From Pseudomonadota bacterium (lineage in GTDB: Bacteria; Pseudomonadota; Alphaproteobacteria; Rhodospirillales; Magnetospirillaceae), in contig JAJZVW010000005.1 of the NCBI GenBank assembly GCA_021847015.1, positions 1 to 64,000 on the forward strand: a DNA stretch of 64,000 bases, given 5' to 3'. The position numbers and the translations under genes are program-made. Below, in pieces: positions 18,038-28,365 of the stretch. Position 1 is the stretch's first letter; the number at the start of each line of letters is the position of its first letter. Below the pieces are notes generated by a model. The model saw only the letters and a program-made list of their open reading frames with translations. It did no database searches and had not been told where the DNA came from.

Positions 18038-19120
18038 ATGTTCGGCGAACGACTGCACCTCGCGCGCAAGAAGGCTGGTTACTCACTACGTGATCTTGCC
18101 GACAGGCTGGAAGGCAAGGTTTCGCCCCAGGCCATCGGGAAGTATGAGCGTGGCGAGATGATGCCCAGTTCCGGCATCCTCATCGCCTTGGCGAAGGCTC
18201 TGGGCGTCAGCATGGATTTCTTTGCCGCGCCGTCGGGAGTGCGGCTTGGCGCAATCGACTTTCGCAAGCATTCCGGCACTTCCGTGCGCGAGCGCGCGCA
18301 GGTGGAAGCCGAGGTCATCGAGCATGTCGAACGCTATCTGCTGATCGAGGAAATCCTCGATCTGAAGAGCAGCGAGTGGCAGGCGCCTTTCCGCCCCAGG
18401 CCGGTTACCGCTCCCGACGATGCGGAAAACGTCGCAGAAGAGGTGCGCAATCACTGGCACCTCGGTGAAGACCCTATCCCCAATCTGACCGAGTTGCTGG
18501 AGGAGAAGGGTGTCAAGGTGATGCTGCTGAACCTCCCCGACCGCGTTTCCGGTCTGACCTGCGAAGTCCAACGACCGGACAAAGAGCCGGTTCCAGTCAT
18601 CGTCGTGAACCGAAATCACAACCTTGAACGTCGCCGCATGACCATGGCCCACGAACTGGGACACCGGGTCATGGATGCGAGCGAGGGCATTCTTGAAAAG
18701 GCGGCGACGCGCTTTGCGGGTGCCTTCCTCCAACCGCCCAAGCACGTCCGGAACGAAGTGGGCTATCACCGTCACCGTTTCGGGGCGGCGGAGGTGATCA
18801 CTACCAAGCGCCTCTACCGCGTCAGCGCGTCGGCATTCGTCGTGCGCTGCCGCGATCTCGGCATCATCAGTCAGGACGCTCTGGTGCGCCTCTTCCTAAC
18901 CGTGGGGCGGACTTGGCGAAGTGAGGAGCCACACCCCATGGAACCGCCGAACCAGCGCGGCGAATACGAAAAGCCCAAGCGGTTCCAGCGGCTATGCTAT
19001 CGGGCGTTGGCGGAAGACCTCATCACCGAGACCAAGGCTGCCGAATTGCTTCAATGCCCTGTCCGGCAGGTCGAGGCTGCGATGATGGGGCTGAGCAATG
19101 GCTCGGATTGTCATCAGTGA
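18038..19120 (+). CDS. XRE-family HTH regulator with ImmA/IrrE metallopeptidase domain
   Basis: A 360-residue protein. Residues 1-60 are an XRE helix-turn-helix (ARKKAGYSLRDLADRL...SPQAIGKYERGE). Residues about 130-300 are an ImmA/IrrE-type zinc peptidase with HELGH at 205-209. Such fusions are used as cleavable repressors or antitoxins. The next gene, a PIN-domain protein, overlaps its 3' end by 23 bp, so the pair is best read as a type II toxin-antitoxin-like module. Confidence 0.9.
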   Translation: MFGERLHLARKKAGYSLRDLADRLEGKVSPQAIGKYERGEMMPSSGILIALAKALGVSMDFFAAPSGVRLGAIDFRKHSGTSVRERAQVEAEVIEHVERYLLIEEILDLKSSEWQAPFRPRPVTAPDDAENVAEEVRNHWHLGEDPIPNLTELLEEKGVKVMLLNLPDRVSGLTCEVQRPDKEPVPVIVVNRNHNLERRRMTMAHELGHRVMDASEGILEKAATRFAGAFLQPPKHVRNEVGYHRHRFGAAEVITTKRLYRVSASAFVVRCRDLGIISQDALVRLFLTVGRTWRSEEPHPMEPPNQRGEYEKPKRFQRLCYRALAEDLITETKAAELLQCPVRQVEAAMMGLSNGSDCHQ

Positions 19121-19631
19121 TAGTTCGGTCCTGATGGACCTCACCAAGAGCGGCTTGGTCGAGGCGACCCTACGGCTGCCGTTCGAATTCGTCATCCCCG
19201 ATGTCATGGCGGCGGAGGAGTTGCTCGACCTCGGCCAATATAGCGCCGACCAACTGCTTACCCTCGGCTTCAAGGAAGGCACCCTTGACGGCAAGGGCGT
19301 CACGAAGGCATTCGCCTATGCAGGCGAATTTCGAGCCGAATTGTCACGCCAGGACTGCTTCGCCCTGACGCTTGCGGAGGTGCAGCGGTGCATTTTGATG
19401 ACCGGCGACCGTCGCCTCCGCCGGGTGGCCGAAAACAAGGACATTGAGGTTCATGGTCTGCTGTGGCTGATCGACCTGATGATCGAGCATCAGGTGGTCC
19501 CGTTGGCAGAGGTGCTGACAGGACTGGAACGGCTGGCGGCTGACCCCAAAGTTCGGCTGCCGCGAAAGTTCGTTAATGAGAGGCTCCAGAAGCTCTGTGA
19601 TCAGACTGAGGTTGGTAATGTCACGGAATGA
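19098..19631 (+). CDS. PIN-domain protein (putative toxin)
   Basis: A 177-residue PIN-fold predicted endoribonuclease. Conserved acidic residues are visible: Asp8 (VISDSSVLMDL), Glu near residue 40 (AAEELLDLG) and Asp in TGDRRLRRVAE. It overlaps the XRE-ImmA gene, the usual arrangement for a coupled antitoxin-toxin pair. Longer than VapC (about 130) because of a C-terminal helical extension. Confidence 0.85.
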   Translation: MARIVISDSSVLMDLTKSGLVEATLRLPFEFVIPDVMAAEELLDLGQYSADQLLTLGFKEGTLDGKGVTKAFAYAGEFRAELSRQDCFALTLAEVQRCILMTGDRRLRRVAENKDIEVHGLLWLIDLMIEHQVVPLAEVLTGLERLAADPKVRLPRKFVNERLQKLCDQTEVGNVTE

Positions 19632-19793
19632 CCAGCGGGGCGTATCATCTGACCGGATCAATCGTAGCCTGCTGCTGAGCAGACACTTTTTTTAATTCTT
19701 CGCTTTTCTTGTCGGCTGATTAGTATGCGAAGCGAATCTGGCCCCCAACGGGGCGCGCGAGGTGGCTTGAATCTGGGGTCGGCACGAGCTTTG

Positions 19794-20180
19794 TCATTCA
19801 GGATAGCAGCGAGTTCGTCGAAGCCCACTGCCGGCGCCGAACAGGCTGAGCATATAGCGGCTGAGAGCCAGCTTGTGGGGAAAGGGGACGTTGGCCATCC
19901 GCCGCTCCGTCCGGTCGGGATCATCGGCCAGCGGACGGGAAATTCCAGGCCGCGACGGGCGCTCTTTCGGCGGGCGGTCTTTGTCCCGCTTGCGGTTCTT
20001 CCGTCCGGGACCGTCCTGTGACGGTGGCGTGTGCGAGTTCGACGACGTCTTCTTCGGCTTGGTCAGCGCGGCTTCAAGTTCGGCGATCCGCGCCGCCATA
20101 CGCTCGATCAACGCCGCCTGCTCCATCAGCAGGGCGTCCTTCTCGGCTTCGGTCAGGCGATAACGGATAGGCAGCTTCAT
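19794..20180 (-). pseudogene. IS66-family transposase, N-terminal remnant
   Basis: A 128-codon frame begins MKLPIRYRLTEAEKDALL, with a coiled-coil helix followed by TKPKKTSSNSHTPPSQDGPG and LADDPDRTERRMA, the N-terminal and linker pattern of IS66 TnpC. Similarity ends after about residue 95; the zinc finger and DDE catalytic domain are absent. No intact terminal repeats were found. A dead insertion-sequence fragment within the island. Confidence 0.7.
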
Positions 20181-20370
20181 GCATAGGTTGACTCACATTC
20201 TCGCCTTTGGGGCAAGCCTTTTGTCAACCCGGTGAGCAATTACCCTGAAGGAGTTGGCGACGGATCGACGGGGAGGCAGCGGCGAGCTGGCGGCGGCGAC
20301 AAGCCCCCTACACCCCTCTTGCCCCGCGACATCCTTCCTCCCATATCTCAAATCTGCTATAGTGCGTTTC

Positions 20371-20697
20371 ATGAAGTGGACGGTAGAAACCCTCAACGAC
20401 ACGGTAGACGCGGAGATCGCCGCCCTGCCGTCCGACATGCAGGCGAGGTACCTGCGGATCGCCGAGATGATCGAGAGGGTGGGACTTGAGCAAGTTGGCG
20501 AGCCCCAGGTGAAGCACCTGGAGGGCAAGCTGTGGGAAATGCGCATGACCGGCCGCGATGGCATAGCCCGCGGCCTCTATGTGACAACGACCGGCCGACG
20601 AGTGGTAGTGGTTAGAGTGTTCGTGAAGAAAACCCAGAAAACCCCGCGCCGAGAAATCGAGTTGGCCTTGGCCCGAGCAGAGGAGATTGGCCGATGA
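20371..20697 (+). CDS. HigB/Gp49-family (RelE-fold) toxin
   Basis: A 108-residue RelE-like mRNA interferase of the phage Gp49/HigB type. Recognisable core: VKHLEGKLWEMRMTGRDGIARGLYV, then VVVVRVFVKKTQKTPRREIELALAR. It overlaps the downstream HTH gene by 4 bp (ATGA). A TATAGT box lies only 7 nt before the ATG, so the message may be leaderless. Start chosen at MKWTVETL, where similarity begins. Confidence 0.88.
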   Translation: MKWTVETLNDTVDAEIAALPSDMQARYLRIAEMIERVGLEQVGEPQVKHLEGKLWEMRMTGRDGIARGLYVTTTGRRVVVVRVFVKKTQKTPRREIELALARAEEIGR

Positions 20698-20972
20698 CCG
20701 ACCTTGCGACCCTAAAAAACCGCCTGCTCCGCAACCCGGAAGTACAGGCGGAATACGACGCCTTGGCACCGGAATTCGAGATCGCCGCCACGCTGATCGA
20801 GGCCCGCCAGCGTGCCGGACTATCGCAAGCCGAGGTGGCCCGCAGGATGGGAACCACGCAATCGGCCGTGGCCCGCTTGGAGAGCGGGCGATTCCTGCCC
20901 TCGGCTGCGTCGTTGGCACGCTATGCAGCGGCGACGGGGAGCCGCCTCCGAGTCCAATTGCTTCCCGGCTGA
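20694..20972 (+). CDS. HigA-like XRE-family antitoxin
   Basis: A 92-residue helix-turn-helix protein with the HTH at about residues 36-75 (ARQRAGLSQAEVARRMGTTQ). It follows its toxin with a 4-bp overlap, the toxin-first order typical of higBA. It probably neutralises the toxin and represses the operon. Confidence 0.88.
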   Translation: MTDLATLKNRLLRNPEVQAEYDALAPEFEIAATLIEARQRAGLSQAEVARRMGTTQSAVARLESGRFLPSAASLARYAAATGSRLRVQLLPG

Positions 20973-21488
20973 CTAAGGCGCGGGAAAAACGGAAAGGCCA
21001 GCTCTCATCGCCATAGTCTTGTGCCCGAGCGTGCGGGCGAGTTCCAATGGGGTGAGCCGCTGTGCCAGGCGCGTTGCCGCGACGTGGCGGAGATCGTGGA
21101 AGGTGACGCGGGGGACGCCCTTTGCGGCGACTGCCTGCACTGCCGGCCGGTACGCCTGCTCCACAGCAGTGTGGCCGATGGGGAAGGGCCGGCCGGCTTT
21201 GCCCTGCGCGATTTGCCACGCCGTAAGGGTGTCGCGGGCGCGCTGTGACAGGGGCACATGCCGCGCCTCGCCGTTCTTGCTGTCTCGGACATGGGCATAA
21301 TCGGCGGCGATATCAGGCCAGGTCAGCGACAGCAATTCTCCCATCCTCATCCCGGTCTCTATCGCCGTGATGACCAGGGGCCGCAGCCATGCCGGCCGCT
21401 GGCAGGCGTCAAGAAGGATGGTCTCCTCTTCTTGCGTCAAATGCGCTACATAATGCCGGAAATGCCAGTGTGCCAATTTGTGCCAAAA
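20973..21488 (-). pseudogene. Tyrosine recombinase/phage integrase, C-terminal catalytic fragment
   Basis: Encodes a recognisable integrase catalytic domain: TAIETGMRMGELLSLTW with the first Arg, VTFHDLRHVAATRL with the HxxR pair, and LARTLGHKTMAMR. The N-terminal arm and core-binding domains are missing. The frame ends (GLSVFPAP) before the nucleophilic Tyr expected after LGHK. It lies immediately next to tRNA-Ser, so it is the wreck of the island's integrase. Confidence 0.85.
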
Positions 21489-21521
21489 AATTACGGGGGA
21501 AACGCCGAATTTCGGCGGAAA

Positions 21522-21612
<91 letters not shown>

Positions 21613-21756
21613 TTTGGTCGCCCTGCCCGGTCGGGGAAGGCGCGGAGACTAGCGCAACTCGGCGCAGGCCGCAACACTAGTTCTCGCGCGGGCGAAAAGC
21701 GATCGGCGAACGTTCGGAAACGATTCGCCGCGCTCTTTCAGGACGCTAAGAGGGAC

Positions 21757-21800
21757 AAAAACGACAAGCGAAGGGCCCCTCTCATGGAAGGACCCTTCGC
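21757..21800 (-). terminator. Rho-independent terminator downstream of infC
   Basis: On the minus strand GCGAAGGGTCC pairs with GGCCCTTCGC around a 12-nt loop and is followed by TTGTCGTTTTTGT. It lies 39 bp after the infC stop. Confidence 0.75.
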
Positions 21801-21838
21801 CCTGGTTCGGGGGCGGTGGGAACAGGACCGCTACGGCG

Positions 21839-22375
21839 TCAGCGCGGCGCGATCACCATCACCATCTGGCGCCCCTCCATCTTGGGGTGCTGCTCGATCT
21901 TGCCCAGTTCCTCAAGCTCGGCGCGCACGCGCTCAAGGACCTTGAAGCCCAGATCCTGGTGCGCCAGTTCGCGGCCGCGGAAGCGCAAGGTGACCTTGAC
22001 CTTGTCGCCCTCCTCCAGGAACTTCCGCATGGAGCGCATCTTGACGTTATAGTCGTTCTCATCGATGCCAGGGCGCAGCTTGACTTCCTTGACCTCGATG
22101 ACCTTCTGCTTCTTGCGCGCTTCGGCCTTCTTCTTCTGGGTTTCGTACTTGAACTTTCCGAAATCCAGAATCTTGCAGACCGGCGGATCGGCATTGGGCG
22201 AGACCTCGACAAGGTCAAGCCCGGCCTCCTCGGCCATGACGAGGCCTTCCCGCAAGCTGACGACTCCGATCATCTCCCCGTCGGCGCCCACCAGGCGAAT
22301 GCTGCGGGCATCGATCTCTCTGTTGACGCGCGGCCCGTCGGACTTGGGCGGCGTCTGCATCGGCGGCCTGGCTAT
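21839..22375 (-). CDS. infC: Translation initiation factor IF-3, probable ATA start
   Basis: IF-3 binds the 30S subunit and proofreads start-codon selection. The product contains both IF3 domains joined by the lysine-rich linker ([16 protein letters not shown]), with [15 protein letters not shown] and a C-terminal [12 protein letters not shown]. The first in-frame ATG (22360) has no good ribosome site, whereas an ATA 15 nt upstream (22375) is preceded by AGGAG at 8 nt. Rare starts that IF-3 rejects are used for IF-3 autoregulation in other bacteria (AUU in E. coli). Start from ATG gives 173 residues, from ATA 178. It lies 81 bp after thrS. Confidence 0.95.
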   Translation of the reverse strand: MARPPMQTPPKSDGPRVNREIDARSIRLVGADGEMIGVVSLREGLVMAEEAGLDLVEVSPNADPPVCKILDFGKFKYETQKKKAEARKKQKVIEVKEVKLRPGIDENDYNVKMRSMRKFLEEGDKVKVTLRFRGRELAHQDLGFKVLERVRAELEELGKIEQHPKMEGRQMVMVIAPR

Positions 22376-22456
22376 GTAACCCTCTCCTATGTTTAGAACG
22401 CATAAATAGGCCGTTCCGCGCTTTCCCCCAGCGGATCGAACCCGGTTGGTCGTCGG

Positions 22457-24370
22457 TCACGCCGGCGGCGCGGCCTCAGCGACAAGTGTAGCAACGGATT
22501 GGTCGAGCGCAATGATTTCTTGTTCGCTGCCGCCCAGGCGGCGCATGGCCACGGTGCGCTCCTCGGCCTCGCGCCGGCCGACCACCAGGATGACGGGCAC
22601 TTTGGCCACCGAATGCTCGCGGATCTTGTAGGTGATCTTCTCGTTGCGCAGGTCCACTTCCGCCCGCAGGCCGGCGGCGGCCAGGGCGGCCTGGACCTCG
22701 CGGGCGAAGCCGTCGGCCTCGGAGACGATGGTCGCCACCACCACCTGCACGGGAGCCAGCCACAACGGGAAGCGCCCGGCATGGTGCTCGATCAGGATGC
22801 CGAGGAAGCGCTCGAACGAGCCCAGGATGGCGCGATGGAGCATCACGGGGCGCTTGCGGCTGCCGTCTTCGGCCACATACGAGGCATCCAGGCGCTCGGG
22901 CAGGACGAAATCGACCTGCAACGTGCCGCACTGCCAGTCGCGGCCGATGGCGTCGCGGAGCGCGAACTCCAGCTTGGGGCCGTAGAAGGCGCCCTCGCCG
23001 GGGTTGAGCACGGTCTCCAGGCCGGCCGCCCGGGACGCCTCCACCAGGGCGGCTTCGGCCTTGTCCCAGATCGCGTCGCTGCCGGCGCGCTTTTCCGGGC
23101 GGTCCGAGAACTTCACCCGCACGTCGGTGAAGCCGAAATCCGCATAGACGGATTTCAGAAGCTCGCAGAACGCCACCGTCTCGGCGGTGATCTGGTCCTC
23201 GGTGCAGAAGATGTGGGCGTCGTCCTGGGTGAAGGCGCGCACCCGCATGATGCCGTGCAGCGCCCCGGACGGCTCGTAGCGGTGGCACGAGCCGAACTCG
23301 GCCATGCGCAAGGGGAGGTCGCGGTAGCTCTTGATGCCCTGGCGGAAGATCTGGACGTGGCAGGGGCAGTTCATGGGCTTGACCGCCAGCGTGCGCTCGT
23401 CGGGCGTGTGCACGGTGAACATGTTCTCGCCGAACTTTTCCCAGTGGCCGGACGCTTCCCACAGGCTGCGGTCCACCAATTGGGGAGTTTTGACCTCCAC
23501 ATAGCCGTCCGCGTCGATCTTGCGGCGGACGTAATTCTCGACGATGCGCCACAGGGTCCAGCCCTTAGGGTGCCAGAACACGCTGCCCACCGCCTCTTCC
23601 TGCAGGTGAAACAGCTCCATCTCGCGCCCCAGCCGGCGGTGGTCGCGTTTCTCCGCCTCCTCCAGCATGTGCAGGTAGGCGTCGAGGTCCTTCCTGTCGA
23701 ACCAGGCGGTGCCGTAGATGCGCTGGAGCATCTCGTTGCGGGCGTCGCCGCGCCAATAGGCGCCGGCCAGCTTCATCAGCTTGAACGCCTTGCCCAGCCG
23801 CCCGGTCGAGGGCAGGTGCGGCCCGCGGCACAGATCGATGAAATCGCCCTGGCGGTATAGGGTGATCGCCTGGCCCGCGGGGATCGAGCCGATGATCTCG
23901 GCCTTGTACTTCTCTCCCAGGCTCTCGAAGAAGCGGATGGCCTCGTCGCGGTCCCAGACCTCGCAGGCGATGGCCTCGTCGCGGTCGACGATGTCGCGCA
24001 TGCGCGCCTCGATGCGTTCCAAATCCTCGGGCGCGAAGGGCTCGGGGCGGGCGAAGTCGTAGTAGAAGCCGTTCTCGATGGCCGGGCCGATGGTCACCTG
24101 GGTTTCCGGATACAGCTCCTTGACCGCCTCGGCCATGACATGGGCGGCGTCGTGGCGCAGCAATTCCAGGGCGTCGGAATCCTTGGCGGTGACGATGGCA
24201 AGCCGGCAATCGTGGCTGATATGGGCGGAGAGGTCGCGCATCGCGCCGTCGACGCGGATGGCCAGCGCCGCCTTGGCCAGACCCGGGCCGATGTCCCGCG
24301 CCACGTCCAAACCGGTCACCGGGCCGGGATAGTGGCGGACTTTGCCGTCGGGAAGGGTTATGGCGACCAT
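22457..24370 (-). CDS. thrS: Threonyl-tRNA synthetase
   Basis: Class II aminoacyl-tRNA synthetase charging tRNA-Thr. The 637-residue protein has the N-terminal TGS domain ([11 protein letters not shown], 1-60), the editing domain with zinc-like HDAAH, class II motif 2 ([14 protein letters not shown]), and a C-terminal anticodon-binding domain ([11 protein letters not shown]...[14 protein letters not shown]). It precedes infC as in many bacteria, although rpmI and rplT do not follow here. Confidence 0.97.
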   Translation of the reverse strand: MVAITLPDGKVRHYPGPVTGLDVARDIGPGLAKAALAIRVDGAMRDLSAHISHDCRLAIVTAKDSDALELLRHDAAHVMAEAVKELYPETQVTIGPAIENGFYYDFARPEPFAPEDLERIEARMRDIVDRDEAIACEVWDRDEAIRFFESLGEKYKAEIIGSIPAGQAITLYRQGDFIDLCRGPHLPSTGRLGKAFKLMKLAGAYWRGDARNEMLQRIYGTAWFDRKDLDAYLHMLEEAEKRDHRRLGREMELFHLQEEAVGSVFWHPKGWTLWRIVENYVRRKIDADGYVEVKTPQLVDRSLWEASGHWEKFGENMFTVHTPDERTLAVKPMNCPCHVQIFRQGIKSYRDLPLRMAEFGSCHRYEPSGALHGIMRVRAFTQDDAHIFCTEDQITAETVAFCELLKSVYADFGFTDVRVKFSDRPEKRAGSDAIWDKAEAALVEASRAAGLETVLNPGEGAFYGPKLEFALRDAIGRDWQCGTLQVDFVLPERLDASYVAEDGSRKRPVMLHRAILGSFERFLGILIEHHAGRFPLWLAPVQVVVATIVSEADGFAREVQAALAAAGLRAEVDLRNEKITYKIREHSVAKVPVILVVGRREAEERTVAMRRLGGSEQEIIALDQSVATLVAEAAPPA

Positions 24371-24438
24371 GGCGGGCACTCTCGGGCAGGGACGGAACGG
24401 GGAAGGAAAGCGGAGGAGGACTGTAAAAGCTTTCCGCC

Positions 24439-25356
24439 TCAAGTCAAGGCGGCGAGGGTCCGTACGACTTCCGCGGTCGCCAGCGCATCCAGGCGGTCGC
24501 GGCGCAGCAGGCTCACCCGTCCGCGCGGGGCGCACAGGGCGGGGTCGCTTTCGGACGAGAACAGCACCACGCTCGCGCAGCCGGCGGCGGCGATCAGGTG
24601 CATGGGGCCGGTGTCGTTGCCCACCGCCGCCATCGCCGCGCGGGCCAGGGCGACGATCTCCAGCAGGCCGGTGTCGCCGGCCAGGCTCACGGCCCGGGGG
24701 CAGGCGGCCCGGACGGCGTCCAGCGCCGCCCGCTCGCTGGCGGTGCCCAGCAACACCGGCGTCACCCCCTGGTCCGCCAGCCGGGACGCGAGTTCGCCGA
24801 AACGCCCGGCCGGCCAGCGCTTGGCCGGACGATGGGGGGCCCCCCCGGGGCACAGCAGGACGAAGGGGCGGGCCAGGCCGTAACGTGCGATGTCGGCCGC
24901 CACCCAGGACAGGTCCGGTGGCGGGACCTCGGCTATTCCCGCTTGGGCCAATTGTTCGGCCTGCCGTTCCAGGGTGTGCAGGGCGTCGCGCCGGGGATCG
25001 GCGTGGGGATGCGAACATCCCCGGGCGATCCCCGACCATTCCACCCTCCCGCCCATCAGCCGGAAATACCAGGACGAGCGGTCGGAGGTCTGGAGGTCGT
25101 AAACCCTTTGGAAACCGCCCCGGCGCAGCCGGTCGCGGAGCGCCCGGACCTTGCGGACCTGCCAGAATTTCGGCCGCTCGTCGACCCACACCTCGTCGAA
25201 CCATGGGCTGGCTGCGGCGAAGGCGGCGAAGGGGCGGGTGGTCAGCAGGGTGATGCGGGCGCCGGAATGGTGGGCGCGGATGGCGGCGAAGGGCCCGGCG
25301 CTTTGGACGAAATCGCCCAAGGCCCCAAGCCGGATCACCAGGATGGCCTGCGTCAC
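24439..25356 (-). CDS. Glycosyltransferase family 9 protein (heptosyltransferase-like)
   Basis: A 305-residue GT9 enzyme of the ADP-heptose:LPS heptosyltransferase type. N-terminal [14 protein letters not shown] matches the substrate-binding start of WaaC/WaaF proteins. The C-terminal half has [22 protein letters not shown] and [16 protein letters not shown], the nucleotide-sugar site. It starts with GTG overlapping the upstream GT4 stop (GTGA), so the two are coupled. Probably LPS core assembly; exact acceptor unknown. Confidence 0.88.
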   Translation of the reverse strand: MTQAILVIRLGALGDFVQSAGPFAAIRAHHSGARITLLTTRPFAAFAAASPWFDEVWVDERPKFWQVRKVRALRDRLRRGGFQRVYDLQTSDRSSWYFRLMGGRVEWSGIARGCSHPHADPRRDALHTLERQAEQLAQAGIAEVPPPDLSWVAADIARYGLARPFVLLCPGGAPHRPAKRWPAGRFGELASRLADQGVTPVLLGTASERAALDAVRAACPRAVSLAGDTGLLEIVALARAAMAAVGNDTGPMHLIAAAGCASVVLFSSESDPALCAPRGRVSLLRRDRLDALATAEVVRTLAALT

Positions 25357-26600
25357 CGCCGCCCCGCGCCGGCGACCGGGGGCGGGCCGGCCAGAACCTC
25401 GCGGTAGACGTCGAGCGTCGCGGCGCACATGCGGTCGCGGGAGAAGTTCTCCCGCACGAAATCCTGGGCCAGGGCCGCCATCTCGGTCCGCTTCGCGCCG
25501 GTCAGGCCGAGGAAGGCGGCCAGGGCTCCGGCCAGGCTGACGGGGTCACCGGGCGTGACGAGCCAGCCGGTGCGGCCGGGAAGGACGGTCTCGCGCGGGG
25601 CGCCGTGATCGCTGGCGACGATCGCCCGGCCCATGGCCTGGGCCTCGGTGACGACGCGGCCGAACGCCTCGGGATCGGTGGAGGCCGACACCACCACGTC
25701 GGTGAGCATGTAGGCCGCCGGCATGTCGTTGCACTCGTCGACGATATGCACGACGTCGGTGAGCTTGCGGCGCTCGATCAGGTCGGTGAGCTCCGCGCGG
25801 TAGCCGGTGCGCCCCTGGTCGGAGCCCACCAGAAGGCAGCGCACGTCGTGCCGGCCGAGCAGCGCCAGGGCCTCGATCAGGACGGACTGGCCCTTCCAGC
25901 GGGTCAGGCGGCCCGGCAGCATGATCACCGGATAGCCGTCGGGCAGCCGCCACTTGCGCGCCAGCGCGATGATGCGTTCGGGGCTGACCCGGAGGGGATC
26001 GAAACGGCCGAGGTCCACCCCGCGATGGATGATGCGGACGCGGTCGGGATCGAGACCGTAGATGCGCCGGGCGTGCTCGGCGATGAAGTTGGAAATGGCG
26101 ATCACCCGCTCGCCCTGCGTCATCACCGCGTTGTAGCGCTGCTTGAGCCCGAACCAGCCCAGATTGTAGGTGCCGTGGAAGGTGGTGACGAAATGCGCTC
26201 CGGCGCGGTTCGCCGCCGCCAGGGCGCTCCAGGCCGGCGCCCGCGAGCGGGCGTGGACGATGTCCACGCCGCGCTCGCGGATCAGCGTTTCCAGCCGCCG
26301 CACATTGGCGCGCATGACCAGCGGATTCTTGCTGTGGAGCGGCAGGGTCACATGCTCGCCCCCGGCGCGCGTGATCTCGCGCACCATGGGCCCGCCATTG
26401 GAGGCGACGACGGCGGTCCAGCCGGCTTCGGCCAGCGCCTGGGCGACCTCCACGGTGCCGCGCTCGACGCCGCCGGTGACCAGCGACGGCAACACCTGGA
26501 GCACGACGGGTTGACGCCGGCCGCTTCCATGCGCATCGATGGAGGGAGCTTCGGTCGTCGGGCCTTCGTAGGGCATCAAGGAAGGGGCAATGCGGGTCAT
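25353..26600 (-). CDS. Glycosyltransferase family 4 protein
   Basis: A 415-residue GT-B retaining glycosyltransferase. The N-terminal acceptor domain has a [13 protein letters not shown] loop. The C-terminal GT4 domain has [18 protein letters not shown] and the EX7E-type region [23 protein letters not shown]. Some 20 N-terminal residues precede the domain, so a start at an internal ATG (26576) is possible. It diverges from the hydrolase gene with overlapping 5' ends and lies upstream of the GT9 gene. LPS or capsule sugar transfer is inferred. Confidence 0.87.
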   Translation of the reverse strand: MTRIAPSLMPYEGPTTEAPSIDAHGSGRRQPVVLQVLPSLVTGGVERGTVEVAQALAEAGWTAVVASNGGPMVREITRAGGEHVTLPLHSKNPLVMRANVRRLETLIRERGVDIVHARSRAPAWSALAAANRAGAHFVTTFHGTYNLGWFGLKQRYNAVMTQGERVIAISNFIAEHARRIYGLDPDRVRIIHRGVDLGRFDPLRVSPERIIALARKWRLPDGYPVIMLPGRLTRWKGQSVLIEALALLGRHDVRCLLVGSDQGRTGYRAELTDLIERRKLTDVVHIVDECNDMPAAYMLTDVVVSASTDPEAFGRVVTEAQAMGRAIVASDHGAPRETVLPGRTGWLVTPGDPVSLAGALAAFLGLTGAKRTEMAALAQDFVRENFSRDRMCAATLDVYREVLAGPPPVAGAGRR

Positions 26601-27405
26601 GGACCACAATCCACATGGGGGCCGTCTGCCCACCGGGGCGGGGATATTACCACGGGAGGGTGGCGCGTCCATCGCCTACCGCAGGACTCCTGGAAAATCG
26701 CCGGGAGTGGTCTTCTTTCACGGCTATCGCTCCGACATGAACGGCACCAAGGCGCTTGCCCTGGAGGCATATTGCCGCGGCAAGGGTTACGCCTTCCTTA
26801 GATACGACGCCTTCGGCCACGGCGCCTCGCCGGGGGATCTCGCCCAGGAGACCGTCAGCCGCTGGGCCGAGGACGCGGTGGCGGTGCTCGACTCCCTCAC
26901 CGAGGGGCCGCAGGTGCTGGTCGGCTCGTCGCTGGGCGGGTGGATCGCCTTGCTTGCCGCCCTGCGCCGTCAGGAGCGGGTGGCCGGCATCGTCGGCGTC
27001 GCCGCCGCGCCCGATTTCACCGAGGACCTGATGTGGGCCGAATTCGCCCCCGAGCAGCGCCGCGAAATGCTGGAGACCGGCTGGGTGACGCTGCCCAACG
27101 GCTACGATCCCGCCAGTCCCTGGCGGATCGCCCGCGCGCTGATCGAGGACGGGCGGCGCAACCTGCTGCTGCGGGACGCCATCAACCTGCGCTGCCCGGT
27201 GCGTCTGCTCCAGGGCCAGCGGGACGCGGACGTGCCGTGGCGGACCGCGCTGCGCATCGCCGAATGCCTGGCGGCGGAGGACGTGGAGGTGCTGCTGGTG
27301 AAGGACGGCGACCACCGGCTGTCGCGGCCGCAGGACATGGAGCGGCTTTACGGCGTGGTGGGCGGCCTGTTGGACGGGATCACGGCACGAACTGCTCGGC
27401 GATGA
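26590..27405 (+). CDS. Alpha/beta hydrolase (ABHD10-like thioesterase/esterase)
   Basis: A 271-residue alpha/beta hydrolase. The nucleophile is Ser114 in GSSLGG, the oxyanion region [12 protein letters not shown] follows strand 3, an Asp lies in GQRDADVPW and the catalytic His in DGDHRLS. This arrangement is close to ABHD10-type deacylating thioesterases. AAGGAAGGGG upstream favours ATG 26590, giving an 11-bp overlap with the divergent GT4 gene. The 3' end overlaps NAD kinase by 26 bp (convergent). Confidence 0.88.
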   Translation: MRVMDHNPHGGRLPTGAGILPREGGASIAYRRTPGKSPGVVFFHGYRSDMNGTKALALEAYCRGKGYAFLRYDAFGHGASPGDLAQETVSRWAEDAVAVLDSLTEGPQVLVGSSLGGWIALLAALRRQERVAGIVGVAAAPDFTEDLMWAEFAPEQRREMLETGWVTLPNGYDPASPWRIARALIEDGRRNLLLRDAINLRCPVRLLQGQRDADVPWRTALRIAECLAAEDVEVLLVKDGDHRLSRPQDMERLYGVVGGLLDGITARTARR

Positions 27406-28147
27406 TCCGTTCTTCCAGGTTGTGCTCGGGATCGAACATCAGGGTGAGGCCGATGGAGCGGTCCTCGCGCACGCAGACCTCGACCACGTCGCGCACTTCC
27501 GTGTAATCGGCCACGGCGCTGACCGGCCGCTTGCCGCTCTCCAGAATCTCGAACACCAGGGTCGCGGTGTGGGGCAGCAGGGCGCCGCGCCAGCGGCGCG
27601 GGCGGAAGGCGCTGATGGGGGTAAGTGCCAGGATGCCGGCGCCCAGCGGAACGATCGGACCGTGGGCCGACAGGTTGTAGGCGGTCGATCCGGCCGGGGT
27701 GGCGACCAGGATGCCGTCGCACACCAGCTCGTCGATGCGCACCTTGCCGTCGATGCGGATGCGCAGCTTGGCCGCCTGCCGGGTCTCGCGCAGCAGCGAG
27801 ACCTCGTTGATGGCCAGGGCGTCGACCTCGCCGCCGTCGGAGTCCCGTGCCTTCATGCGCAAGGGGTGGAGAGTCACCGTCTGGGCGCGGGCGAGGCGTT
27901 CCATCAGGCCGTGCTCGCGGTAGACGTTCATCAGGAAGCCGACGCTGCCGCGGTTCATGCCGTAGATGGGCACCTTGCGGGTCATGAACCGGTGCAGGGT
28001 CTCCAGCATGAAGCCGTCGCCGCCCAGCGCCACCACCATCTCCGCTTCCTCGGGCGGGACGTGGGGATAACGCTGTTCCAGCCGGGCGAGCGCCGTCGCG
28101 GCGGCTTCGCTGTCGGTGGCGACGAAGGCGATCTTCTTGGAATCCAT
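27380..28147 (-). CDS. nadK: NAD kinase
   Basis: Phosphorylates NAD to NADP. The 255-residue protein has GGDG (residues 42-45, [14 protein letters not shown]), the NE motif ([10 protein letters not shown]) and the glycine-rich [19 protein letters not shown] loop. The start at [10 protein letters not shown] is chosen by family alignment. Two upstream in-frame ATGs would add 10 or 16 residues and would run into the repeat element at 28165-28306. Confidence 0.95.
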   Translation of the reverse strand: MDSKKIAFVATDSEAAATALARLEQRYPHVPPEEAEMVVALGGDGFMLETLHRFMTRKVPIYGMNRGSVGFLMNVYREHGLMERLARAQTVTLHPLRMKARDSDGGEVDALAINEVSLLRETRQAAKLRIRIDGKVRIDELVCDGILVATPAGSTAYNLSAHGPIVPLGAGILALTPISAFRPRRWRGALLPHTATLVFEILESGKRPVSAVADYTEVRDVVEVCVREDRSIGLTLMFDPEHNLEERIIAEQFVP

Positions 28148-28164
28148 GGGGTCGGCTCGCGGTT

Positions 28165-28306
28165 CAGCAATTCTCATCTGACGTCGTGTTGTCATCCCGG
28201 GCCGCAGGTGAGGGATCCTTCAGGCATTTTCGCGTGAAAGATCCCGCGGTCGCTCCGCTCCCTCGGGATGACATGACCGGCGAGGGCGCATAATGAAAAG
28301 TGCTGC
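28165..28306. mobile_element. About 142-bp palindromic element (copy B)
   Basis: Ends CAGCAATTCTCAT / ATGAAAAGTGCTG form imperfect inverted repeats. The core is TCATCCCGGGCC...GAGGGATCC / GATCCCGC...CTCGGGATGACA. The flanks TCGCGGTT and CCGCGGCT match at 6 of 8 positions, a possible decayed target duplication. It sits between the nadK start and the end of the GT2 gene. Confidence 0.6.
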
Positions 28307-28365
28307 CCGCGGCTGGTCGGCGGCGAGTATAGCGCCTTGCGGCGCAACCGCCATCCGTGGCTGCG

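Noticed and set aside
19658-19793. Minus-strand frame continuing after the IS66 remnant (AVGFDELAAILNDKARADPRF...)
   Set aside because: Looks protein-like, but I could not tie it to a family or to the IS66 frame; left as island debris.
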